A DNA stretch of 64,000 nucleotides from Ochotona curzoniae (GCF_017591425.1 NW_024467101.1:11234918-11298917), one strand, 5' to 3'. Shown: positions 50,287-54,854, counted from the first letter of the stretch. Translations and numbers: made by a program. Notes: generated by a model from the letters alone, not told the origin.

Positions 50287-51658
50287 AGAGGGTGGGGCAG
50301 CAACAGGTGCCTGCCTCCAGGCTGCCCTTGGCAGCTGCCACCACATAGAGAAGGGCTCCTCCGAGGGTACTAGGTGTTGCCACCCCATGCAGACACCCCC
50401 ACTTTCAACACACATGCATGTGTGCAAGTGAGGCCCAGGGGTCAGGCTGGCTCATGAGATCTTTAGGATTCAGGTTCAGAGGCAGCTGAGCGATGTGGTG
50501 GGGAATGAGTAACAGAGCTTAAGAAATCTACCAACACACACACACACACACAACCACCATCTTATTTACACAAACTCACGCATCACACACAGACCTAGAT
50601 TCACCACAGACAGGCAGACACTCAATACACGGACCTGTTCTCACAGACTCACCGCCTCAGGTCCTCCCCACACAGGCGTGGGCGTGTGTAGGCGCACACA
50701 TACACATGCACACACACGTGCACACACCCAAACACACACCACACACCCTCCAGGCATCCGGATGCCATGCACTCCCCTCTTGCGAGGCTGCTGCTGTTAA
50801 CCTTAAAGGTCCCGGGTGGGGTGGGGGGGGCAGGCAGTGTCCCTCTGATTCTCACCTTCCTGCGTGTATGTTGGGGGCTGGGGAGCAGCAGAGGACAGGG
50901 TGCTGAGGGGACACTGCCTTCTGGTTGAGGCACGGCTGCCCCAGGGGCTGGCAGGGAGGCCAAAGGCCCCTGATTCTTGGCGGTCGCAGGGATGGCGGGG
51001 GGCGGGGGGAGGGGGGAGAAGGTTTTGTTTTCCCAAATGGAAGCCCCCGCTTTCCCACTGCTTTCCTCTTCTACAGCCTCATCCGCCTCCCCCATCACCT
51101 CCACGCAGCCTGCTCGTGCCCCCCTCCTCAACTCCAGCCCCCAGCACGTCCCTCTCTGACGCACACAACTCCCCCCCTCCTACCCAAGAGGGGTCCTGCT
51201 CAGATGCGGCAGGCTTTGCCCCCAACTCCCACCCGGAGGTGAGCACAAGCTGCAGCACCTACTTGGGCACACAGCTCTGAAAAACATCCCCCCCAGCCCT
51301 GCCGACCCTCCCGCGCCAGCTCACCACTCCACCCACCCCTCCAACCCTGCACCTGAGGTAAACGTCACCGCCCCGCCCCACCGCCAGGGGTCACCCTCCC
51401 TGCGCCACCCTGTCCCCTCTTGCGCTGTTTCTCAGCTCCGGTGGCCTCCCCGTGGATGGCGGCCCGTTACCCCTAGCCCGGTGGCGCCTACCTCTTTCTT
51501 GACCGTGCGCAGCAGCCTCTGGCGGGTCTCGGCCTCTGAGGGAGAAGACACGAGAGCGAGGTCAGTCGAGGAGCAGGAGCTGAGCCCGGGGCGACCCCGC
51601 TGCCGCCGCTCCCGCACCCCCGGCGCCCACGGCCCTCACCGGCGGGGGTCAAAGCCAT
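1358..51658 (-). CDS. SGSM1: SGSM1, small G protein signaling modulator 1 (RUN + TBC Rab-GAP), 23 of its coding exons; 3' end outside window
   Basis: Whole-gene entry; exons are listed separately. Joined, the 23 exons give 3078 nt (1026 codons) in one frame, every junction has GT/AG ends and matching phase. The product matches my memory of human SGSM1 (about 1148 residues) almost throughout. Order: short N-terminus, RUN domain (about residues 36-190), linker with a Rab-binding/PH-like region (about 255-450), Ser-rich stretch, then a TBC domain beginning near residue 597, split by a long insert (about 640-920) and resuming with the Arg finger (I934-R940, IEKDVQR) and Gln finger (Y972-Q974, YVQ). 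Known for the family: RUTBC2/SGSM1 binds Rab9A, stimulates GTP hydrolysis on Rab36 in vitro, associates with RAP proteins, and is enriched in brain. Catalytic residues are intact, so an active GAP is inferred. The remaining roughly 120 residues of the TBC C-terminal half are not in the window. Confidence 0.97.
1648..1970 (+). mobile_element. CSINE
   Basis: Diverged C-repeat with 'gttcaagtcctggctcctc', 'cacccatgcaggacaccc' and a 3' 'aaaatgaaaatctt' end. Confidence 0.75.
1985..2215 (+). mobile_element. CSINE, 3' part missing
   Basis: 'agtccagttcctggataa', 'acccacatggaagaccca' and 'ggccatttgggagtgaacc' place it as a C-repeat lacking the tail. Confidence 0.7.
2705..2787 (-). CDS. SGSM1: SGSM1 exon 22 (TBC glutamine finger)
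   Basis: 83 nt encoding (S)[20 protein letters not shown] then LLVILDD plus one base. YVQGM (from residue 972) is the YxQ glutamine-finger motif. Acceptor tctctcgcag, donor gtgagt. Confidence 0.97.
3215..3435 (-). repeat. MIR-like fossil
   Basis: 'gcacagatgaggagactgag' followed by 'gggaacccaggaggcctta': typical MIR pattern. Confidence 0.5.
3455..3625 (-). mobile_element. CSINE fragment
   Basis: Reverse orientation: A/T-rich tail, GA-rich tract, then 'ggttcacttcccaaatggc' and 'agccaggagccagg'. Confidence 0.75.
3948..4276 (-). mobile_element. CSINE
   Basis: Full-length reversed copy ending in the tRNA-like head ('ggcagaggattaatgtgtta' then 'caccactgccatcagcccc'). Confidence 0.85.
4341..4590 (+). 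mobile_element. CSINE
   Basis: 'aacacagtgggttaaggtg' head through 'ggtcatttggaaagtgaacc'; tail lost. Confidence 0.75.
4972..5096 (-). CDS. SGSM1: SGSM1 exon 21 (TBC arginine finger)
   Basis: 125 nt encoding [20 protein letters not shown]... to ...KLRNVMC plus two bases. IEKDVQR (residues 934-940) fits the IxxDxxR arginine-finger motif. Acceptor gggctacag; the donor gtggct is weak after position +3. Confidence 0.96.
5405..5682 (+). mobile_element. Unnamed retroposon 3' module, copy 1
   Basis: Contains 'gatggttggcacgctggg', 'tgtggcttctccccttttc', 'agcagcccttgactgtcatc' and 'atcaactatgtaaaaatcat', then an A-rich tail. Shares order and sequence with 34735-35058. Probably the 3' UTR of a lagomorph L1 or a related retroposon. 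Confidence 0.55.
5908..6125 (-). mobile_element. CSINE fragment, first arm of an inverted pair
   Basis: 'aaagatttatttatttgaaa', GA-rich tract and 'ctgctggttcactccccc': reversed C-repeat 3' half. Confidence 0.75.
6130..6290 (+). mobile_element. CSINE fragment, second arm of an inverted pair
   Basis: 'cctcatgggagacccagatg' through 'caaataaattatt': forward C-repeat 3' half. Confidence 0.65.
6360..6660 (+). mobile_element. CSINE with internal GT microsatellite
   Basis: Forward C-repeat; the usual CT-rich region is replaced by (GT)n at 6600-6640 just before the A-rich tail. Confidence 0.75.
6600..6640. repeat. (GT)n microsatellite
   Basis: About 20 uninterrupted GT units within a CSINE. Confidence 0.95.
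7645..7872 (+). mobile_element. Tigger-like DNA transposon fossil, copy 1
   Basis: Ends with 'attttggagcatttctgg' and 'tagattagggatgctcaacc', shared with copies at 16616-16920 and 47895-48082. Family name not certain. Confidence 0.6.
8045..8635 (-). CDS. SGSM1: SGSM1 exon 20 (large acidic/Ser-rich insert)
   Basis: 591 nt, 197 codons, the largest exon, encoding [20 protein letters not shown]... to ...VSSSGVTYS. Acceptor cttgtctgcag, donor gtaagt. Rich in Ser, Glu and Asp with no predicted fold; it lies between TBC motif A and the catalytic fingers. It corresponds to the insert seen in SGSM1/SGSM2. Confidence 0.97.
8636..10163 (-). other. SGSM1: SGSM1 intron 19
   Basis: Mostly AT-rich unique sequence with a short (TA)n near 9262-9300 and a MER2-like 3' end at 9935-10008. 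No gene seen. Confidence 0.75.
9935..10008 (+). mobile_element. MER2-like 3' end fragment
   Basis: Contains 'ggttctggaaccaatcccc' followed by 'gtggataacaagggacagct', the characteristic MER2-type terminus. Confidence 0.6.
10164..10232 (-). CDS. SGSM1: SGSM1 exon 19
   Basis: 69 nt, 23 codons, encoding [20 protein letters not shown] followed by STQ. Acceptor ctcccacag, donor gtgacc. In-frame and short, so it could be skipped without shifting the frame. Confidence 0.95.
10233..11347 (-). other. SGSM1: SGSM1 intron 18
   Basis: Unique sequence plus a MIR-like fossil at 11085-11175. No other structure recognised. Confidence 0.75.
11085..11175 (-). repeat. MIR-like fossil
   Basis: 'attgacagagacactgaggt' and 'tcagaagcaaaga' fit a short MIR core. 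Confidence 0.4.
11348..11530 (-). CDS. SGSM1: SGSM1 exon 18
   Basis: 183 nt, 61 codons, encoding [20 protein letters not shown]... to ...HRDSTISNE. Acceptor ccctgcag, donor gtgacg. It begins the insert that separates the two halves of the TBC domain. Confidence 0.97.
12145..12486 (-). mobile_element. CSINE
   Basis: Full-length reversed C-repeat: 'ctggttcactccccaaatag' through 'gatttagccactaaggctat'. Confidence 0.88.
12511..12800 (+). mobile_element. CSINE
   Basis: Forward C-repeat starting 'ggggccaacattatggtctg' and ending in an A-rich tail. Head-to-head with the previous copy. Confidence 0.8.
13080..13225 (+). mobile_element. Ancient L1 3'-end-like fragment
   Basis: 'ggggaaaatcgagtaaacg' then 'atctctccactacaactgca' resembles an old L1 3' terminus; heavily diverged. 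Confidence 0.4.
13392..13520 (-). CDS. SGSM1: SGSM1 exon 17 (TBC motif A)
   Basis: 129 nt, 43 codons, encoding [20 protein letters not shown]... to ...MTEIERKE. It contains [11 protein letters not shown], the R..W..LLG signature opening TBC domains. Acceptor ttgcccag, donor gtcagt. Confidence 0.97.
14290..14535. mobile_element. DNA transposon-like fossil
   Basis: Has 'gatggtggtcccacatgg', 'acactctctatgatgtta' and 'gacccctgtggttatgtgat', which match a known mammalian DNA transposon pattern whose name I cannot fix. Confidence 0.35.
14755..15075 (+). mobile_element. CSINE
   Basis: Forward, nearly complete: 'aggctcagtgggttaagctg' to 'acaaataaatcttgaaaaaa'. Confidence 0.88.
16616..16920 (+). mobile_element. 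Tigger-like DNA transposon fossil, copy 2 (near full length)
   Basis: Begins 'agatgagtattccttatctg', passes through 'ataatgagatatcttggg', ends near 'ctgttcaacctgta'. Same family as the copy at 7645-7872. Confidence 0.6.
17107..17252 (-). CDS. SGSM1: SGSM1 exon 16
   Basis: 146 nt encoding (W)[20 protein letters not shown]... to ...[10 protein letters not shown], residues 548-596, ending in phase 0. Acceptor ccatccag, donor gtaagg. This segment lies just before the TBC domain. Confidence 0.95.
17697..17940 (+). mobile_element. CSINE, 3' truncated
   Basis: 'gggcacagcggttaagatgc' head and 'cacccatgtgggagaccaag'; CT tract absent. Confidence 0.75.
18185..18335 (-). repeat. MIR-like fossil
   Basis: 'ccagatgaggtaaactgaag' and 'gcttgaccccagcctacctg'. 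Confidence 0.5.
18685..18860 (+). repeat. MIR-like fossil
   Basis: 'gcactgctacttgctagctg' and 'gtggtgaatggaataatcag': forward MIR. Confidence 0.5.
18915..18979 (-). CDS. SGSM1: SGSM1 exon 15
   Basis: 65 nt encoding (R)[21 protein letters not shown] plus one base. Acceptor catctacag. I chose donor gtacgt (exon end 18915) over gtgtac two bases earlier, because only gtacgt rebuilds the conserved FYGWLAYCRH across the junction. Confidence 0.9.
18980..19445 (-). other. SGSM1: SGSM1 intron 14
   Basis: 466 bp of unique sequence; nothing recognised. Confidence 0.8.
19446..19584 (-). CDS. SGSM1: SGSM1 exon 14
   Basis: 139 nt encoding (I)[20 protein letters not shown]... to ...SSTNGCNHE plus two bases. 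Acceptor catgctacag, donor gtagga. Ser/Cys-rich linker ([18 protein letters not shown]) preceding the TBC half. Confidence 0.95.
19585..21416 (-). other. SGSM1: SGSM1 intron 13
   Basis: Contains an old hAT/MER-like DNA transposon fossil at 20485-20815. The remainder is unique sequence; no gene seen. Confidence 0.75.
20485..20815 (+). mobile_element. hAT/MER-like DNA transposon fossil
   Basis: Contains 'atagtaaatatttcttat', 'gttccaataaaacatttg' and 'ggccggatttggtcataagc', the diagnostic order of an old mammalian MER element. Confidence 0.55.
21417..21563 (-). CDS. SGSM1: SGSM1 exon 13
   Basis: 147 nt encoding (G)[20 protein letters not shown]... to ...LKEQPP plus one base. Acceptor gaccactcag. 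The donor gtaatg is weaker than consensus but gives the only junction that keeps phase with exon 14. The core [17 protein letters not shown] matches human; the second half is the fastest-diverging part of the protein. In human this region varies between isoforms (my memory). Confidence 0.88.
22140..22275 (-). mobile_element. MER5-like hAT fossil
   Basis: 'ggtctaatggtgagaagcac' followed by 'tgctccag' at one end and 'atcggttcctaacttgggga' at the other fit a reversed MER5A-like element. Confidence 0.35.
22670..22805 (+). mobile_element. hAT/MER-like DNA transposon fossil, partial
   Basis: Contains 'gtcataatgtttcaacgcc' and 'cagtaaaactttatcgaca', the same family as the copy near 20485. Confidence 0.45.
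25170..25310 (-). repeat. MIR-like fossil
   Basis: 'ttaaccctcacaactccata' and 'ttccagatggggaaaccaag'. Confidence 0.5.
25557..25689 (-). CDS. SGSM1: SGSM1 exon 12
   Basis: 133 nt encoding [20 protein letters not shown]... to ...[10 protein letters not shown] plus one base. Acceptor ctttcag, donor gtaagc. It includes the basic LRKRS patch followed by an acidic [12 protein letters not shown] stretch. Confidence 0.96.
25883..26046 (-). CDS. SGSM1: SGSM1 exon 11
   Basis: 164 nt encoding [20 protein letters not shown]... to ...[11 protein letters not shown], residues 332-386, ending in phase 0. Acceptor gcggcggcag, donor gtgagt. GC-rich third positions. Confidence 0.97.
26047..26808 (-). other. 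SGSM1: SGSM1 intron 10
   Basis: Two MIR-like fossils (about 26400-26545 and 26620-26710). Otherwise unique. Confidence 0.75.
26400..26545 (-). repeat. MIR-like fossil
   Basis: 'aatgaacctgaggcccagaa' followed by 'gggtcacccagctgatgagg'. Confidence 0.5.
26809..26876 (-). CDS. SGSM1: SGSM1 exon 10
   Basis: 68 nt encoding (S)[22 protein letters not shown]. Acceptor ccttccag, donor gtagag. Continues the PH-like region; phase 2 to 1 is consistent with exons 9 and 11. Confidence 0.96.
27915..28215 (+). mobile_element. CSINE, pika-like subfamily
   Basis: 'ggcatcccatgtgggtgttg' to 'ctccaatagaaataaataaa'; the tail form is one reason to favour pika. Confidence 0.85.
28285..28510 (+). mobile_element. 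Ancient L1-like fragment
   Basis: 'gctttattgaggtttgat' followed by 'ggcaaccatcaccacactcc' and 'ttttagaacatttatatc' matches old L1M sequence. Confidence 0.5.
28548..28835 (+). mobile_element. CSINE with CT-rich tract
   Basis: 'ggtaggcacttggcccagag' to a long CT tract (28808-28860). Confidence 0.75.
28808..28860. repeat. CT-rich simple repeat
   Basis: (CT)n followed by CCTC/CCTT units, expanded from a CSINE CT tract. Confidence 0.85.
29413..29537 (-). CDS. SGSM1: SGSM1 exon 9
   Basis: 125 nt encoding [20 protein letters not shown]... to ...VGDLDYEK plus two bases. Acceptor ctctgcag, donor gtaagc. Part of the PH-like Rab-binding segment (family knowledge). Confidence 0.97.
29690..29805 (+). 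mobile_element. CSINE 3' fragment
   Basis: CT-rich tract and 'aagaaacaaatctttaaaaa' tail. Confidence 0.55.
29823..29950 (+). mobile_element. Mariner-like terminal fragment
   Basis: Starts 'gggtacttcagaaaaagttc', close to the terminal sequence of a mariner-type family with a GGGTACTTCAAAAAGTTC end (memory). A second, weaker example is near 63822-63960. Confidence 0.35.
30295..30430. repeat. (GGAA)n microsatellite
   Basis: About 135 bp of GGAA units, first half nearly perfect, second half with GGGAAGAA variants. Confidence 0.95.
30440..30790. repeat. ATGG/GATG-rich degenerate simple repeat
   Basis: Repeated 'gatgaatggatg', 'ggatggatggatg' words over 350 bp adjacent to the GGAA run. Confidence 0.85.
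30882..31013 (-). CDS. SGSM1: SGSM1 exon 8
   Basis: 132 nt, exactly 44 codons, encoding [20 protein letters not shown]... to ...NNVLVQP. Acceptor gtacccag, donor gtgaga. It opens the region between RUN and TBC reported to bind Rab9/RAP. It is separated from exon 7 by only 131 bp. Confidence 0.97.
31145..31290 (-). CDS. SGSM1: SGSM1 exon 7 (RUN domain end)
   Basis: 146 nt encoding [20 protein letters not shown]... to ...TKRPALC, residues 175-223, ending in phase 0. Acceptor gtcctacag, donor gtgagt. It holds the last RUN helix and the start of the linker. Confidence 0.97.
31507..31574 (-). CDS. SGSM1: SGSM1 exon 6 (RUN domain)
   Basis: 68 nt encoding (S)[22 protein letters not shown], residues 152-174 plus one base. 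Acceptor ttttgctag, donor gtaagt. Phase runs from 2 to 1, matching its neighbours. Confidence 0.96.
31575..33439 (-). other. SGSM1: SGSM1 intron 5
   Basis: Contains a MIR-like fossil at 31665-31790 and an A-run near 32286. The rest is unique sequence free of CSINEs. Confidence 0.75.
33440..33592 (-). CDS. SGSM1: SGSM1 exon 5 (RUN domain)
   Basis: 153 nt encoding (A)[19 protein letters not shown]... to ...IVHYLVENS, residues 101-152. Acceptor gatcttgcag, donor gtgagc. It carries the conserved [19 protein letters not shown] helix of the RUN fold. Confidence 0.97.
34735..35058 (+). mobile_element. Unnamed retroposon 3' module, copy 2
   Basis: Contains 'gggtggggcttctccctc', 'ctgtagcccttgaatctttt', 'taactatgtaaagattgtc' and an (aat)n tail running into a GAAA microsatellite. 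Homologous to copy 1. Confidence 0.55.
35058..35130. repeat. GAAA/GGAA microsatellite
   Basis: Purine-only run of gaaa, ggaa and gaag units directly after the retroposon tail. Confidence 0.9.
35417..35579 (-). CDS. SGSM1: SGSM1 exon 4 (RUN domain)
   Basis: 163 nt encoding [20 protein letters not shown]... through QLIENA, residues 47-101. Acceptor cccctgcag, donor gtgagt. It contains the basic [18 protein letters not shown] stretch typical of SGSM RUN domains. Confidence 0.97.
35580..36668 (-). other. SGSM1: SGSM1 intron 3
   Basis: Unique sequence with a GA-rich tract at 36594-36630 near exon 3. No repeat of recognised family. Confidence 0.75.
36594..36630. repeat. GA-rich simple repeat
   Basis: (GA)n with GGGA interruptions, 39 bp from the exon 3 donor in intron 3. 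Confidence 0.85.
36669..36744 (-). CDS. SGSM1: SGSM1 exon 3 (RUN domain start)
   Basis: 76 nt encoding residues 22-46 ([19 protein letters not shown]...IISFC) plus one base. Acceptor cttccag, donor gtgagt. This is the conserved entry helix of the RUN domain, isolated between 14.7-kb and 1.1-kb introns. Confidence 0.96.
37615..37830 (+). mobile_element. CSINE fragment
   Basis: 'gggttcaagttccacttgca', 'gccacccacatgggagacag'; diverged, tail lost. Confidence 0.65.
39465..39575 (-). repeat. MIR-like fossil
   Basis: 'cattttacaggtggggacac' and 'gaggcagcaggggtcagagc'. Confidence 0.45.
41770..42070 (+). mobile_element. CSINE, first arm of an inverted pair
   Basis: Forward, diverged copy ending 'tctcaaataagtaaatattt', abutting the reversed copy that follows. 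Confidence 0.7.
42071..42398 (-). mobile_element. CSINE, second arm of an inverted pair
   Basis: Full-length reversed C-repeat to 'gatttagccactaggctata'. Confidence 0.88.
43344..43665 (+). mobile_element. CSINE
   Basis: Complete forward copy: 'ggccagcattgtagcacagt' to 'atgaacaaatcttaaaag'. Confidence 0.88.
45199..45515 (+). mobile_element. CSINE
   Basis: Complete forward copy: 'ggttggcatggtgatgcagt' to 'aatagataaatctttttttt'. Confidence 0.88.
46392..46600 (+). mobile_element. CSINE, 3' truncated
   Basis: 'ggtaggcatctggacttggc' and 'cacccaagtgggagacctgg'. Confidence 0.7.
47115..47440 (-). mobile_element. CSINE
   Basis: Full reversed copy from 'tttttaaaaaatgtatttat' to 'gttatcatgccagcccc'. 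Confidence 0.88.
47895..48082 (-). mobile_element. Tigger-like DNA transposon fossil, copy 3 (reversed)
   Basis: Carries the reverse complement of the same consensus: 'gcttagactcaggtcccacc' and 'aaatctcaaacccaaagcac'. Truncated. Confidence 0.55.
50253..50285. repeat. (CA)n microsatellite
   Basis: About 16 CA units; a second, shorter (CA)n is at 50535-50552 and CA-rich sequence continues to about 50750. Confidence 0.95.
51492..51535 (-). CDS. SGSM1: SGSM1 exon 2
   Basis: 44 nt encoding [15 protein letters not shown], identical to my memory of the human N-terminus. Acceptor is ctccctcag, donor gtaggc, ending in phase 0. It is only 104 bp from exon 1, and a 14.7-kb intron follows. Confidence 0.95.
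51640..51658 (-). CDS. SGSM1: SGSM1 exon 1 (coding part)
   Basis: Encodes MALTPA plus the first base of codon 7, corresponding to MASAPA in human. The ATG at 51658-51656 sits in a GCC-ATGG Kozak context. The donor is GTGAGG directly after base 51640. The frame upstream of this ATG contains no other ATG, so this start is preferred. Confidence 0.9.
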
Positions 51659-51850
51659 GGCTGCGCGCGGCGCGGAGGCTCCGGCTCCCGGGCTTGGCGC
51701 GGCGATGGCGACGGCGGCAGCTCCTGCTGCTGCTCCTCCTGCTGCTGCTGCTGCCGGTGCGGCGGGCGGGGCGGGGCCGGGCACCGAGTGACGGCCGGAG
51801 GGCGCACGACGTCAAGCCCGGCCGCGACCGCCCCACCCCTGGGCAGCCCA
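51659..51850 (-). promoter_or_regulatory. SGSM1: SGSM1 promoter/5' UTR region inside a CpG island
   Basis: Very GC-rich with frequent CpG; the island extends roughly 51290-51850. Visible sites include a tandem GC box (51764-51778, GGGCGGGGCGGGGCC, Sp1-type) and a CRE-like TGACGTCG on the minus strand (51807-51814). A GCT/CTG-rich run is at 51719-51755. No clear TATA box, as usual for CpG-island promoters. The transcription start cannot be fixed from sequence. Confidence 0.7.
51719..51755. repeat. GCT/CTG trinucleotide-rich run in the SGSM1 leader
   Basis: Imperfect run of ctg/ctc triplets (ctgctgctg, interrupted by ctcct). On the SGSM1 strand it is CAG/GAG, upstream of the ATG, and therefore likely 5' UTR or promoter. 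Confidence 0.7.
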
Positions 51851-52934
51851 GGCGTGGCTAGGTAGATCCTGCGCGCCCTCAGCCCCTGGAGCTATCTTTC
51901 TCCCTGCCTGGGGACATCAGACTTGGAACCTCTAGGCCAGGCCGTAGGAAGAGACGAGAGAACTGTCACTTTTTGCCTCTTTAGAATGGATATGACGTGG
52001 TGTAAAATGAAATACTGGGGTATCAAGCATGGGACGCAGACCCGGGAACCAGGGGCCGACGCTATGGATGGCGGCTGCCATGGTTACGACTATTGTTATC
52101 ATTGTTAATTGTTGTGTTGCTTTCAAGATACACCAGCTGTCATCCAGGAGAGGCCACAGGTCAAGGACCTCTTCCCCTTCGTGCTGGTCGTTGGGGTGCA
52201 TGGAATCCTCCCAGGAGATTGGCCTCAGTAGGATGCACTTGTCTTCCTTCTTCCTTTGGAGACTGGGTAGCAGGGAGCAAACGCCACAGTACAAAGCCTT
52301 GTCCTGCCTGGAGTTCCACCCCCCACCCCCCCCCTTGGCTGCAATTGCTCTTAGCAAGTCAATCTTTGAAATTGGTGGGGTTTTATTTTTTTCTTTCCAT
52401 CCCAATCACTGAGTGACAGCCATTGACCTATACTATGCCTCCTGGGACGTCTGGAACTTTGCTTCCAGGATAAAGGGCCTGACAGCACTCAGCAGCGACA
52501 GCAAGGTGGGCCTGACTGGGCTCCCACACAGTGCCATGATTCTGAGTCCAGGGCCTGGTACCCTGGAGCATTCAACACTATGGTATGTTTACCTAAAAGC
52601 AGCTTTCAAAGGCCTGGATCCTCCTTTATTCCAGATCCAGAAAACGCACCTGAGTGAGTCCCAAAGCCTTCCCCAGGGTCTGGGAATTGTGTCACCTGGG
52701 CCATGCTACCCTTTTGGCTGCAACTCAGCCCTTGTTGGTTGACCATAGCCAACAGCAGTAAGTCTGCATTCTCCTACCTTGTCCCTCTGGTTCCCTCTAC
52801 TGGGAAAGCTCAGCTTTGCACTCATCATCAATGAGTCTTGGAAAGAACCGGTTTACTTTATTTACAAAGACGCCAACATGAAAGAATTACTTTGGAGCAA
52901 AGAGGCATGGATAACTGGCACAGCACATGGCCTC

Positions 52935-53110
52935 CCAAAGAATAATTAACAATAATAGCTACAATTTATTGAGCACTTAATGTATGCTAAAAACATTGCA
53001 TGTGATATCTTGTTCAGTTCTTTATACCAGAGAGCCTTGTCACATAGGATTTGCCTGTAATCTGCATTTTGGAGCAGAGACTTGGAGAATTTAAATAGTC
53101 TGAACAAAGA
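52935..53110 (-). repeat. MIR/L2-like fossil
   Basis: 'ttgagcacttaatgtatgct' and 'tttggagcagagacttggag'. Confidence 0.45.
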
Positions 53111-53639
53111 CATGCATCTAGAAAAAAAGAAAAAAGAGCACGCATGAGAGAGAGACAACATCCAAAGCTGGGCGCTCTTATCGGAGGACCCCTAGTCAGT
53201 GTTGCATTGTGGGTACTTTGCAGCAGAGGGCCCTGTGGTTATGAAACTTAGTTGTGTGCATCCACTTGCCTAGGTTATGAAGCACCCAGATATTTGGCCA
53301 CATTCTGGGTATGCTGTGAGGCTGTTTCTAGATGGCATGGATAGCAGTGAAGCAGGTGGTCTTGCCCGATATGATTGAGCTGTGACCAAGTCATCTGAAG
53401 ATCTGAGTAGACTAAGTGCCTGGTGGTTTGAAATTCTGTTCTTGGTTTGGAACCTGACTTGAAACTTTGACTCTTCCGAGGCCTTAGGCTATCGGACTCA
53501 GAGAAGGCATCCATCTCGCTGGGTCTCTAGTTTGTTGACTACAAATCTTGGAACTTCTTCGAAGATGCTCTTGCATGAACCATGTTTACAGCCAATTGCA
53601 TGTCCTCGTGTGTGCGCATGTGTGTAGGTGTGTGCACTT

Positions 53640-54320
53640 GATCCTCTGGTTCTACATCCATGGATTCAACCAACTGTTGAATTTTACATCTGTACTTGTA
53701 CAGACTTTTTTCCCCCTTGTCCCTGTCCCCTAAGCAACACAGTATAGCAACAATTTGCATAGCATTTACTGTCGCGCCCACGTGTCTTATCGCCCCACAA
53801 TAAGAGGCAGACGCGAGTGAAGCCTTCTGCGGTAAAATTTATTGTGCACACCAAGATGAGGAGGAAAGGGCCCTGACCCCGGCAGGCTGTCTGCTCTTAT
53901 GTGCTGACTGGCCCCGCCTCCGCCGATGATAGGTCGGCGTCATGATTATGCAGGGTCCTGGGCGACTGGATTCGTCAGTCCCAGTGTTCATGCGCCGGCC
54001 ACGCCGCAGCTCACTGGCGCCTGCGCAGTACCGCGAAAGCTACGTGACTCTCCACCAGACACCAAGATGTAGCCTCTCTGGCCGGCGCCATTTTGGGTAC
54101 GGCATGTGGCCAGTACATACAGATGCGGCTGGCAACAATTTACATTGTAATTAGGGATTATAAGACAGCCAGAGTTTATCCTAAATTTCTGAGGGTGGGT
54201 ATGCATAGCTTCTGTGCAAATACTATGTATTTTATATGAAGGATTTGAGCACCTGTGTATCTGCATAGGTGTCTGCATAGGATCCTGAAACAAACTCCCC
54301 ACGGGCAGCAAGGGATGACT
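53640..54320 (+). mobile_element. MER2-like DNA transposon fossil interrupted by the solo LTR
   Basis: Left part (53640-53769) has 'atccatggattcaaccaac' and right part (54138-54320) has 'gcatttacattgta', 'atttgagcacctgtg' and 'gatcctgaaacaaactccc', matching the order of the MER2 (Tigger-related) consensus as I remember it. The LTR sits in the middle. Confidence 0.65.
53770..54137 (-). mobile_element. Solo LTR, ERV2/IAP-like class
   Basis: 368 bp bounded by TG...CA and flanked on both sides by the identical 6-bp sequence ATTTAC (53764-53769 and 54138-54143), the duplication size typical of class II (ERVK/IAP) retroviruses. On the minus strand it starts TGTTGCCAGCCGC, has an AAAATGGCG(CC) block, a TATA-like ATAAGAG near 53893, an AATAAA signal at 53843-53838 and ends GCGCGACA. 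Layout resembles rodent IAP LTRs (general memory). No internal viral genes are present, consistent with LTR-LTR recombination. Confidence 0.88.
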
Positions 54321-54854
54321 CTTGATTCATGTGCACACACACAGAATTCTTGTTGTTTCTCCTGAGAACCCTGCTACCCTTGCAACCTCAGCATCTGTTC
54401 CCTTCCCCCTCTTCCTAGTAACAGCGGGTTTGTCCAGAAATCCACCTTCCTCCCCTTGGCCACACATCTTGAAGGAAGTCCTTCCCTTCCCAGGGAAGAT
54501 CCAGGCCCACCAAGATGGCCCTGCTTCCTTTATCTGTGATTGGTTTAGACGGGAGCATCTGATGCCTTGCTGGCCAATGAGAGGCGGGCAAACATTCTCT
54601 CTACTCTTGGAGGAGGGGGAAGAGAACCCCTGCATCTGGACATTGACACACGATGTACTTGTGCTCATCTGAGAGTGCAAGGACATGGCTGATAGAACCA
54701 GGAGCATCACAGACCACCAGCGCCTGAATACCCTCACTGGTCTTGCCAATCCCTTGAAAAGTAATTGATACAGATGATTGAACTTACTTCTGCATTCTCA
54801 GCTCTACTGAGTTGTCCATGTTTTCTGAATTTCTTGTTATATTAGAAAATGCCT

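Larger units (their letters stand above)
36745..51491 (-). other. SGSM1: SGSM1 intron 2 (14.7 kb)
   Basis: The largest intron. It holds plus CSINEs at 37615, 41770, 43344, 45199 and 46392, minus CSINEs at 42071 and 47115, MIR-like pieces, a reversed Tigger-like fossil (47895-48082), CA microsatellites (50253-50285, 50535-50552) and, at its 5' end, the edge of the CpG island. I found no additional coding exon. Confidence 0.8.
51290..51850. promoter_or_regulatory. CpG island
   Basis: Dense CpG and high G+C over exons 1 and 2 and the upstream flank, in contrast to the CpG-poor surrounding introns and intergenic DNA. Confidence 0.8.
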
